Assembly: GCA_016926755.1 (NCBI GenBank)
Contig: JAFGNZ010000335.1
Coordinates: 1 to 52,803 of the forward strand
Length of the DNA stretch: 52,803 bases
Source: Myxococcaceae bacterium
GTDB lineage: Bacteria; Myxococcota; Myxococcia; Myxococcales; Myxococcaceae
Direction: 5' to 3'
Shown: one piece after another, positions 26,556 through 34,089 of the stretch
Numbering within the stretch: position 1 is the first letter of the stretch
Layout: every line of letters begins with the position of its first letter
Program-made: the position numbers and the translations under genes
The notes under the pieces: generated by a model
What the model was told of the DNA's origin: nothing
What the model saw: only the letters and a program-made list of their open reading frames with translations
Databases searched by the model: none

Positions 26556-26573
26556 GGCAGCGTCACCGCTGCC
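26556..26573 (-). promoter_or_regulatory. Leader hairpin of the FKBP lipoprotein gene
   Basis: GGCAGCG-TCAC-CGCTGCC is a perfect seven-base stem with a four-base loop, 25 bases before the FKBP start codon. It lies between the GlsB-like gene and the FKBP gene and could act as a weak terminator of the first or a leader structure of the second. Confidence 0.35.
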
Positions 26574-26685
26574 AGCAAGGGGCCACTTACTACAGAAAGC
26601 AGCCTGACTCGCGCTTTCCGTCCAACTTCCTGTCCACCCCCATACCCCCATACCTTGGGGAGCGGCCCCTCGCTGGACCGGCGTC

Positions 26686-26943
26686 CTAGCGGCGTTTGGA
26701 GAAGAGCGTCTCGGCGATCGCCAGGAGCACCACGGCCCCGAGGATGGCGCCGAGGAAGCCCGCGGGCGAAGGGGTGCGCCAGTTGCCGCCGCGGATGAGC
26801 GCCGCGAGGAAGCCCCCCACGAAGGAGCCGCCGACCCCCAGCAGGGTGGTGCGGATGAGCCCCATGTTCTGCTGGCCGGGCATGATGAAGCGAGCGATCA
26901 CTCCCACGACCAGGCCGAAGACAATCCAGCTGCACAGCCCCAT
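26686..26943 (-). CDS. GlsB/YeaQ/YmgE-family stress-response membrane protein
   Basis: An 85-residue very hydrophobic protein, the typical length for the family formerly called transglycosylase-associated. It has three membrane segments: SWIVFGLVVGVIARFIMPG, TTLLGVGGSFVGGFLAAL and GFLGAILGAVVLLAIAETLF, and the family pattern G-x-I-A-x-x-x-x-P followed by the glycine zipper GVGGSFVGG. Members are induced by stress and tend to lie near other envelope-stress genes; their molecular role is unclear. GAGGAGG precedes the ATG. An inverted repeat lies upstream at 27010-27028. Confidence 0.88.
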   Translation of the reverse strand: MGLCSWIVFGLVVGVIARFIMPGQQNMGLIRTTLLGVGGSFVGGFLAALIRGGNWRTPSPAGFLGAILGAVVLLAIAETLFSKRR

Positions 26944-27009
26944 GGCGCCTCCTCGTCAGCGCGGGGTGGCCCGCGCGGATGCTGCACTCCACCGCTCGCG
27001 AGTCTGCAC

Positions 27010-27028
27010 TGACACGGTGTGAGTGTCA
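27010..27028. promoter_or_regulatory. Inverted repeat upstream of the GlsB-like gene
   Basis: TGACAC and GTGTCA are perfect inverted arms separated by seven bases, about 67 bases before the GlsB-like start. The 19-base spacing resembles sites for dimeric helix-turn-helix regulators. There is no matched promoter element I can identify with confidence. Confidence 0.35.
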
Positions 27029-27056
27029 CCGGATCTCAATAACGGCGCGGGGACGC

Positions 27057-27071
27057 GGTGATTGCATCACC
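27057..27071 (-). terminator. Short perfect hairpin after the CARDB gene
   Basis: GGTGAT-TGC-ATCACC is a perfect six-base stem 29 bases after the CARDB lipoprotein stop. It lacks a T tract. It may end that transcript. Confidence 0.3.
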
Positions 27072-27099
27072 CTTCGAATCGGCCGCTGGAGCCGTGGCC

Positions 27100-29049
27100 T
27101 CAGTTGTGCGCGGTGCGCGAGGCCGCCGGCGCGTGGAAGGCGGCGAGGGTGGAGCCCACGGCGAGGGTGCTGCCCACCTGGATGTTGTTGTCCTTGATGA
27201 GCTCGGCCTCGTCGCCATACAGGTCCGCGATGGCGCCCAGGTGCCAGGTGCCCTCGGGGAGCCGCGCGTTCCCCGGCACGGAGACGGTGGTGCACTGGCC
27301 CGCCGCGAGCGCGGGCAGGCGCACGTCCCCGATGAGGGTGTCCGCGGCCGTGATGGCCGCGTCCGTGGACAGGAAGAGGCCGACGCGGGCGCTCTCGGTG
27401 GTGCCGCGAGTGCCCTGGTTGCACACGGTGATGTTGCCCGTGAACGACTGCGGCTCCTGCAGCCAGGCGGGCCCGGTGACGCTGGAGACGTAGAGGTCCG
27501 CGCCATCACCGACGCCGAGGAGGTTGCCGGCCCGCGTGTTGTTGTGCTCCGACAGCTCCGCCACGCGGCGCTCGCTGTCGACGTAGGCCCCCACGTACCA
27601 GGTGCCCTCCCGCACGTTGGCCACGGCGGACAGCTCCACCGGCGCACACTCACCCGCCCGCAGCTCGGGCACCGCCGCATGGCCCAGCAACGCATCGGCG
27701 GTGGTGATGGACGCATCCAGCGACAGGGAGAAGGACACCGTGGTGGTGGGGCTCCGGGAGGTGCCCTGGTTGCACACCGTGGCGGCGGCTCGGAGCGGCC
27801 GCGTGGCGGCCACGCTGCTGGGGGCACTCACCCAAGAGACCGCCAGATCCGGCGCGCTGCCCGCGGGCAACCGGTTGCCGACGCGGATGTTATTGCCCTC
27901 CGCCAGCTCGCCCACCGCGTTGGTGCGGTCCACCCAGGCCGCCACGTGCCACAGGCCGCTGCTCACGCTCGCGGAGCCGGGGATGCTGACGGGCGCGCAC
28001 TGGCCGGGCTCCAGGTGCTCGACGGGAGCGCTGCCCACGAGGAGATCCGTAGGCGCCAGGACGGAGTCCACCGAGAGGTACGCCTCCACCTGGGTGGACG
28101 CTCCCACGTTGCCCTCGTTGCACACGGTGGCAGTGAGGACGATGGGCTCGGAGGAGCTGCTCGGGAGGCTGTCGGGCCCCACCACCGAGGCAATGGTGAA
28201 GTCCGGCCCGTTGTCCACGACGACGCGGGTGCCGCTCCGGGTGTTGTTGCTCTCGACCAGCTCCTCCACCGTGTTGGCGCGGTCCACCCACGCCGCCACA
28301 TGCCACGAGCCCGTCGGCACCTGCGCCGTGGCGGGGATCGCCAGCGTGGTGCACTGGCCCTCGCGCAGCGGGCCCGTCGAGCCACCGCCCACCCACGTGT
28401 CCGCGGTGGTGACGGCCGTGTCCGCCGAGAGATAGACGTCGACCTCGCCCGAGCCGCTGGCGGTGCCCATGTTGCACACCTCCACGCTCGCCTCGAAGCG
28501 GCCAGCCGGGGAGAGGTGGGCGGGCGCGCTCACCCGCGCGAGCTGGAGATCCGCGCCGGAGCCGATCGCCATGCGCACCCCCGCGCGGGTGTTGTTCGTC
28601 TCGGACACCTCTTCCACGGTATCACCGGGATCAATGACGGCGCCCAGGTGCCACGGGCCGCTGGGAACGCTGTCCGGGCCGCTCGTCCGCACATGCAGCG
28701 TGGTGCACTGCTTCGGGTGCAGGCTCCCCGTGGACGCGCTGCCCACCAGGGTGTCCGCGGAGGTGATGCTCGTGTCCTTCGACAGGTAGAGCTTCACGAG
28801 CGAGTCGGCGCTGCCTTCACCCTGGTTGCACGCCGTCACCGTGACGAAGTAGCCGCTGGCCGAAGTGGCGCTGGGAGGCCCGACCACCGAGGACACCCAC
28901 AGGTCCGGCTCACCGGCCGTGGCGATCGCCCCCACCACCGAGTCCACGAAGAGCTCCGCCGGACCCGAGCGCCCCCGCGAGCACCCCACGAGCACTCCGC
29001 TCGCCATGAGCAGGGACACCAGCCAACCCTGTCGACGTGCGGCCCTCAT
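27100..29049 (-). CDS. Lipoprotein with five CARDB repeats
   Basis: A 649-residue predicted surface or periplasmic lipoprotein. The signal peptide ends in VLVGC (Cys23). Five tandem repeats of about 120 residues follow, each a CARDB-type Ig-like domain starting with a DL-x-V-x-x-V segment (PDLWVSSVVGP, ADLQLARVSAP, PDFTIASVVGP, PDLAVSWVSAP, ADLYVSSVTGP). Each has a conserved A-x-V-C-N-x-G strand, a C-x-x-(V/L) cysteine after it, and ends in an E-x-N-N motif (SETNNTRAG), so each domain likely holds one disulfide. CARDB domains serve in adhesion and extracellular binding. GGGAGG precedes the ATG at 29049. An imperfect extra repeat start (ELFVDSVVG) precedes repeat one. No partner gene is evident. 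Confidence 0.85.
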   Translation of the reverse strand: MRAARRQGWLVSLLMASGVLVGCSRGRSGPAELFVDSVVGAIATAGEPDLWVSSVVGPPSATSASGYFVTVTACNQGEGSADSLVKLYLSKDTSITSADTLVGSASTGSLHPKQCTTLHVRTSGPDSVPSGPWHLGAVIDPGDTVEEVSETNNTRAGVRMAIGSGADLQLARVSAPAHLSPAGRFEASVEVCNMGTASGSGEVDVYLSADTAVTTADTWVGGGSTGPLREGQCTTLAIPATAQVPTGSWHVAAWVDRANTVEELVESNNTRSGTRVVVDNGPDFTIASVVGPDSLPSSSSEPIVLTATVCNEGNVGASTQVEAYLSVDSVLAPTDLLVGSAPVEHLEPGQCAPVSIPGSASVSSGLWHVAAWVDRTNAVGELAEGNNIRVGNRLPAGSAPDLAVSWVSAPSSVAATRPLRAAATVCNQGTSRSPTTTVSFSLSLDASITTADALLGHAAVPELRAGECAPVELSAVANVREGTWYVGAYVDSERRVAELSEHNNTRAGNLLGVGDGADLYVSSVTGPAWLQEPQSFTGNITVCNQGTRGTTESARVGLFLSTDAAITAADTLIGDVRLPALAAGQCTTVSVPGNARLPEGTWHLGAIADLYGDEAELIKDNNIQVGSTLAVGSTLAAFHAPAASRTAHN

Positions 29050-29200
29050 GGGCTTCCTCCCAGCGTGAGGCTCCCGGTGCGGCTTCGGACAGGGAGGCTT
29101 CACTAATCCACTGGGGTGAAATTCTGGACGACCCTTCCCAGGAAATCCAGCACAACTGGCTTTTTATGCTGAAAAGGCGAACCCCATGATTCGTGCGCCA

Positions 29201-29214
29201 TTCAATCCATTGAA
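29201..29214. promoter_or_regulatory. AT-rich palindrome upstream of the CARDB gene
   Basis: TTCAAT-CC-ATTGAA is a perfect inverted repeat in an unusually AT-rich patch (about 29105-29230), about 150 bases before the CARDB start and 33 bases after the EF-hand gene. It could be an operator or lie in the promoter of the CARDB gene. Confidence 0.3.
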
Positions 29215-29246
29215 ATTGCTTGGAAATTCCTGGCGGAGGAGGCTCT

Positions 29247-31532
29247 TCAGGGCGAGGCGGGCGCGCCCGTGGCGGGAGCGGGAGCCTCCGCGGGGGAGGC
29301 TTGGGCGGGCAGCAACGCGGCGCACGTCTCGGCGGACAGCCACTCGCGGCCGCAGGCGAAGAGCACGAGTGGGATGCGGACCTGCCAGAGCAGGGCGAAG
29401 AGGATGACCAGCGTCACCAGGAGCTTCGCGCGCCCTGACAGCCCCCCCCGCTCCGCCTCGTCCTCGCCCCGGGTGGCAGCGAGGAGCGCGCGCATCACGT
29501 CGGTGCGATCAATGGTGGCGCCCTTGGGCAGCCGCGGCTTCCGGGTGACGAGCGCGGCCAGCTCGCGCGTGAGCATCAGCCGATCATTGAGCGCCCAGCC
29601 AGAGCCCTCCAGCAGCAGCGCCAGGTTGCGCCGCCGCAGCTTCAGCCAGCCGAGCAGCCCCGCCGGCAACATGACGATGGCGGCGATGATGATGGCGGCC
29701 GAGACGACATCCACCAGGGTGAGCGACTTCGCCTGCGACATGATGAAGGCCAGCGACGAGCCGACCGCGGCGAACGCGATGCCCCCCGCCGCGACGAGGC
29801 CCGCGGCCCCTGCTCCTGGCGCCGCGGCCTCGGGCGCGGCTGGAGCCGGCGTGGGCGCGGCGACGGAGGTGCTCACCACCCTGGTGCTGCCCGCATAGCC
29901 CTGCTCCAGCTTCTCCGCGAAGGCCTTGTCCCCGGAGCTGGCCAGCGCCTCCACCTTCGAGGAGATGAAGCTGCCGATGCGCTGGAACGGCATCATCATC
30001 GCCTCCCAGAGCGAGACGGGGTGGCGGACGACATGGGTGACGATGGCGTCGTGCTCCTTGCCGTCCACGTCATGGAAGATGCCGCGCTTGCCCACCTCGA
30101 GGTTGGAGCTGCGACCGCGCGTGACGGGGACCGCCACCTCGTAGCCCTCTTCCGTGTCCCTGGGCGTCACCTTGACGTAGAGGATGCAGGTGGTGCCCTG
30201 GCTCGTCAGGGCGATATGGGCCTCACGCGGCCGGGCCAGCACCGAGAGCATGTACTTCCGGCCTCCGAGGATGAGCGTCCCCTTCTCGAAGAGGGCGCGC
30301 TTCGGGGCGACGTAGAGGTCCGGCATGCTGATGAAGTTGTTGGCGAACGTGAGCAGCCAGCGCTGATAGAGGATGAGCCGCTCCAGCTCCGTGATGGCGT
30401 CCAGCTCCTCCTTGAGCGCCAGGTCCGCCTTGCACGCGGCCTCGATCACCTCCAGCTCCGCGTCCGTGCTGGAGGACAGCTCGGCCTGCATGCCGCGCAC
30501 GGGGCTGGCCTCGAACCCGGCCTGCCAGGTCAGCACGGCGTCGGCCTGGGCGGACAGCTCCCTCCAGGCCGCCTCGCTCAGCCGCTCCGCGTCACCGGTG
30601 CCGGGGGCAGCCACCTCCTCGCGAAACGCCTCCAGCGCCTCGAAGGAGGGCCCGCGGTACAGCCGGGCCCAGACCAGCACGCCCGAGGGCTCCGGCGGGG
30701 CGATGGGGAGCTCGGCCGCTGCCCTCTCGAGTGCGGCGGTGTCTCCCAGCGCTCCCTCGACGCGGAGGGCAGGCAGCTTGAGGCTCTCGGCGGCCTCGGG
30801 CTGCGCGGCCACCAGCCGGCACTGGAGGAAGTAGGCGTCCAGCAGCGGCTTCACCTCGCGGGTGCGCTGAGCCCGCGCCAGGCTCGGCTCGCCCCAGACG
30901 AAGACGGCCTCCTTCTGGGCCAGGTGCTCCAGGAGCGCGGCGCGCGCCTCGCGGAAGCGCTGGAGCGTGGGCGGATCGATGCCGGCCTGTCCCGCGCGGT
31001 TCTTCACCTCGGGGAACGCGGCCATGATGCGCGAGGCCAGCGCGCGCACCGGCTCCGGGAGGAACGCCGGCGCGACGACCTCCTCCCCGTTGATGCCCGC
31101 CTCGCGCAGCACCTGCTCGCTGGCGCGCACCTGCTCCAGCGAGACGCGCGAGGTGTCCGTGGCCTTCAGCGCCTCGAGGATGCGCCGCGCGGCGGCTCGG
31201 ATCTTCGCCCCCTCGGGCGAGAGCGCGTCCAGCTCGAGCACATCGCTCCCGGCGTCCGCGCCCTTGCGGGACTGGAGGAGCTTCGCCGTGTGTTTCACAG
31301 CCTCCCGGAGCTCAGCGACGCGGATGCGGCCGTTGCCATCCGCATCCATGAACGACAGGAAGCGCGGATCGCACTGGAGCCCTTCCACCGGACATGCGGT
31401 GGCCACCCACTGCGTCTCGGGGATGCTGATGGCCTCGACGAGCGCGTCGAAGTGGGGGATGTCGACCTGAAGGGAGCCGCCGTAGCGGCGATAGACGAGG
31501 CGGGTGGGCATGGGCACCGCGCAAGCAAGCAC
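29247..31532 (-). CDS. Large EF-hand protein with C-terminal membrane segments
   Basis: A 761-residue protein I do not recognise beyond one domain. Near the N-terminus, DADGNGRIRVAE (63-74) is a canonical EF-hand calcium loop. The middle is helical and acidic/basic with no motif I can name, followed by a segment with short beta strands (KALFEKGTLILGG-like RALFEKGTLILGG, TTCILYVKVTPRD). After an Ala/Pro-rich linker there are three hydrophobic segments (AAGLVAAGGIAFAAVG, VSAAIIIAAIVMLPAGLL, LLVTLVILFALLWQV), so the C-terminus is membrane-embedded. The start is uncertain: GTG at 31532 has GGGAG very close upstream, while ATG at 31511 begins MPTRLVYRRYGG. It is divergent from the HelD-like helicase gene. 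Calcium-regulated membrane function is inference. Confidence 0.72.
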   Translation of the reverse strand: MLACAVPMPTRLVYRRYGGSLQVDIPHFDALVEAISIPETQWVATACPVEGLQCDPRFLSFMDADGNGRIRVAELREAVKHTAKLLQSRKGADAGSDVLELDALSPEGAKIRAAARRILEALKATDTSRVSLEQVRASEQVLREAGINGEEVVAPAFLPEPVRALASRIMAAFPEVKNRAGQAGIDPPTLQRFREARAALLEHLAQKEAVFVWGEPSLARAQRTREVKPLLDAYFLQCRLVAAQPEAAESLKLPALRVEGALGDTAALERAAAELPIAPPEPSGVLVWARLYRGPSFEALEAFREEVAAPGTGDAERLSEAAWRELSAQADAVLTWQAGFEASPVRGMQAELSSSTDAELEVIEAACKADLALKEELDAITELERLILYQRWLLTFANNFISMPDLYVAPKRALFEKGTLILGGRKYMLSVLARPREAHIALTSQGTTCILYVKVTPRDTEEGYEVAVPVTRGRSSNLEVGKRGIFHDVDGKEHDAIVTHVVRHPVSLWEAMMMPFQRIGSFISSKVEALASSGDKAFAEKLEQGYAGSTRVVSTSVAAPTPAPAAPEAAAPGAGAAGLVAAGGIAFAAVGSSLAFIMSQAKSLTLVDVVSAAIIIAAIVMLPAGLLGWLKLRRRNLALLLEGSGWALNDRLMLTRELAALVTRKPRLPKGATIDRTDVMRALLAATRGEDEAERGGLSGRAKLLVTLVILFALLWQVRIPLVLFACGREWLSAETCAALLPAQASPAEAPAPATGAPASP

Positions 31533-31680
31533 AACTCCCGCGGGGATTCACGCCACCTGGGAGCGCACTGACAAACTAGCAAATCCCCCAGGAAATCCAA
31601 GGGGTTGACCAATTCCTCGCCAGAGTTCACCTTGCGCCCCGGAGCGAGGTGGAAGTGGCCGGCTGGATCGCGAGGATTTC

Positions 31681-33786
31681 ATGAACGAGCCGAAGCAAGC
31701 CCTCACCGAGCAGGCGCGGGCCATCATCGCGGAGGAGGAGGCGCTGCTCGGGCGCGTGCTCTCCGCGCTCCAGGCGGCGCGCCAACAGGCGAGCAAGGGG
31801 CAGAGCCGCGGCACGCTGCTGGAGCGGCTCACGGGGCTGCGTGACGAGGCGAGCACCGCCGTCGAGAGCGATCTGCCGTCCCTGTTCCAGCAGCTGGACA
31901 CCACGCGCGCGCTCTTCGAGCGCCAGGAGTCCGCCCAGCTGCCCGAGCCCCACACGCCCTACTTCGCGCACCTGCGCTTGAAGCGGCACGAGGGCGCCTC
32001 CCAGGAGTACCTCCTGGGGCGCACCACCTTCGCGGACACGGCGGCGGGCATCCGCATCATCGACTGGCGCTTCGCCCCCGTCGCCCGCGTCTTCTACGGC
32101 TACGAGGAGGGCGACGACTACGAGGAGTGGTTCGGCGAGCGGCTGTCCGAGGGCGTCGTCGAGGCCCGGCGGCTGGTGGTCATCGAGCGTGGGGTGCTGA
32201 CCCGCATCCGCGCCGGGGCGCTGCACCTGGAGCGCACCGCCGAGGGAGCGTGGCACGAGGTGGGCGGCGCGGCGGCCATGCTCTCCGGCGGCGCGGGGAC
32301 GGCCGTGCGAGCGGGCAGCCTCGGCGTGGGCACCGGCGAGGCCGGGCGGGCGAGCAGGTTCGACGTCACCGCGCAGCTCGACAGCGAGCAGTTCGAGGCC
32401 CTCCAGGTCGGCGCGGACCAACCGCTGCTCGTGCTGGGGAGCGCGGGCAGCGGGAAGACGACCGTGGCCCTGCACCGGCTGGCGAAGATCACCTTCGATC
32501 TGCGCGCCGCCTCGGCCCCGTCGAAGATGAAGGTGGTCGTCCCCGAGGAGGGCCTGGCGCGGCTGTCCCGGCGCCTGCTCGCGCCGCTGGAGCTGCGCAA
32601 CGTGTCCGTGGAGACGCTCGACGCGTGGGCCTACGCCACGGCCTGCGCGGTGTTCGGCATGAAGTCCATCCCCCTGTCCTCGGACAAGCCCGCGCTGGCC
32701 TCGCGGCTCAAGCGCCACCCGGCGCTGCGGCCCGTGCTGGAGCGCCAGCTCGGGAAGCGGAGGGTGTCGGATCCATCCTTCAAGCGCCTGCGCAAGCGGC
32801 TCGCCGAGGTGCTCACCGATCGGACGCTGCTGGCCGAGGTGGTGGGCGCCTCGGGTGGCGATCTCCCCTCCACCGCCATCGACGACACGGTGAAGCACAC
32901 GATGCTCCAGCTCGCCACGCCGCTGGCCAAGGAGCTGGAGGGCTACCACCCGGAGGCCCTGGCGACCATCGACGGGCTCTCCGTGGAGGCCTCCACGCCG
33001 GACGAGCTGGCGGGCACCGTGGACGTGGAGGATCTGCCGCTGCTGCTCTTCCTCAAGCTCCAGCACGGGCACCTGGGGCTGGAGCCGCTGGCGCACGTCA
33101 TGCTCGACGAGGCGGAGGACTTCTCGCTCTTCGAGCTGGCGGTGGTGGGCCGGCAGCTCGGCAAGACGCGCAGCTGCACGCTCGCGGGGGACGAGATGCA
33201 GCAGACCACCTCGAGCTTCGCCGGCTGGTCCGCGGCCATGGGGGAGCTGGGCGTCAAGGACGCGGCGACAGTGCGGCTCTCGGTGTCCTACCGCTGCCCG
33301 CGGCCCGTCATCGAGCTGGCGCGGCAGGTGCTGGGGCCGCTCGCCCCCGAGTCCCCGCCGAAGAACGCCCGAGCGGGCGTGCCGGTGGGCTTCCATCACT
33401 TCCCGGAGGAGGCGCAGGCCTGGCTCTTCGTCCGGGACGCGCTGAAGGATCTGCTCGACCGGGAGCCCCGCGCCTCGGTGGCCGTCATCGCCAGCAGCCC
33501 CGAGGCGGCGCGCGCCTTCTACAAGGTGGTGGACGACATGTCCGCCACGCGCCTGGTGCTGGAGGGGGACTTCTCATTCGAGCCGGGCGTGGACGTCACG
33601 GACGTGGAGAGCATCAAGGGCCTCGAGTTCGACTACGTCATCCTCCCGGATGCCACGGCGCGGGCCTGGCCGCAGACGGACGAGTCTCGCCGCAAGCTGC
33701 ACGTGGCCATCACGCGCGCCTCGCACCAGCTCTGGGTCATCTCCTCGGGCGTCCGCTCGCGCCTGCTGCCTGCGCCCTCCGCCTGA
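31681..33786 (+). CDS. HelD-like UvrD/Rep superfamily 1 helicase
   Basis: A 701-residue superfamily 1 ATPase of the HelD type, which in Gram-positive bacteria recycles stalled RNA polymerase. Residues 1-85 form a long coiled coil that in HelD enters the polymerase secondary channel. The segment YFAHLRL, YLLGRTTF and RIIDWRFAPVARVFYG matches the HelD N-terminal insert. Motif I is GSAGSGKTT (253-261), motif II is HVMLDEAED, with E where most have Q, and later motifs are VSYRCPRP, SIKGLEFDYVIL and LHVAITRA. The 1A domain after Walker A looks shorter than in typical HelD. The ATG follows ggatttc with no strong ribosome-binding site. Divergent from the EF-hand gene; a hairpin encloses its stop codon. 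Confidence 0.85.
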   Translation: MNEPKQALTEQARAIIAEEEALLGRVLSALQAARQQASKGQSRGTLLERLTGLRDEASTAVESDLPSLFQQLDTTRALFERQESAQLPEPHTPYFAHLRLKRHEGASQEYLLGRTTFADTAAGIRIIDWRFAPVARVFYGYEEGDDYEEWFGERLSEGVVEARRLVVIERGVLTRIRAGALHLERTAEGAWHEVGGAAAMLSGGAGTAVRAGSLGVGTGEAGRASRFDVTAQLDSEQFEALQVGADQPLLVLGSAGSGKTTVALHRLAKITFDLRAASAPSKMKVVVPEEGLARLSRRLLAPLELRNVSVETLDAWAYATACAVFGMKSIPLSSDKPALASRLKRHPALRPVLERQLGKRRVSDPSFKRLRKRLAEVLTDRTLLAEVVGASGGDLPSTAIDDTVKHTMLQLATPLAKELEGYHPEALATIDGLSVEASTPDELAGTVDVEDLPLLLFLKLQHGHLGLEPLAHVMLDEAEDFSLFELAVVGRQLGKTRSCTLAGDEMQQTTSSFAGWSAAMGELGVKDAATVRLSVSYRCPRPVIELARQVLGPLAPESPPKNARAGVPVGFHHFPEEAQAWLFVRDALKDLLDREPRASVAVIASSPEAARAFYKVVDDMSATRLVLEGDFSFEPGVDVTDVESIKGLEFDYVILPDATARAWPQTDESRRKLHVAITRASHQLWVISSGVRSRLLPAPSA

Positions 33787-33804
33787 GCCCCACGGAGGCG
33801 GAGG
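33776..33804 (+). terminator. Stop-codon hairpin of the HelD-like gene
   Basis: CCTCCGCC and GGCGGAGG form a perfect eight-base stem. The 13-base loop begins with the TGA stop codon of the HelD-like gene. There is no following T tract. It is one of several hairpins in this window that enclose the stop codon. Confidence 0.45.
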
Positions 33805-34089
33805 AACCGCCCAGGTGAGACACCGTGCCCGGGTGAGGCCTCTGTCCGCGGAGGTACTCCTCAGGGAGAGAGGTGCGGCAGATCCTGGCGCTGCGTGGAA
33901 TTTTTCCGCTGCGGATCCTCGAACAGTGCGGCGCGCGGCTACCTCCGCGCAGGGACTCTCCGTTGACGATCGAGGGCAGAGAGCGCTCCATTAGCAAGGG
34001 TCAGATGGTGTGAAGGCGGGTCGTCACTGGCTTTCTCTCTCTGGCTCTCGAGAGTTGCCGGGAGCGCGCCCGACGAAAGGGGTTGACCC
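33787..34089. other. Intergenic region before the GltJ-like gene
   Basis: About 300 bases with no protein-like reading frame. Apart from the stop hairpin at its left edge it holds a small hairpin-like GTGGAA-TTT-TTCCGC at about 33896-33911 and a TTGACG at 33962 with no matching -10. It presumably carries the promoter of the GltJ-like gene, which I cannot place. Confidence 0.4.

Noticed and set aside
26633-26653. Tandem CCCCCATA repeat before the FKBP gene
   Set aside because: Only two copies of a short C-rich unit; no sign of a functional repeat or array.
33886-33917. Hairpin GTGGAA-TTT-TTCCGC as a terminator of the HelD-like gene
   Set aside because: It is about 110 bases after the stop codon, the stem is short with a G-U pair, and its T residues are in the loop rather than after the stem.
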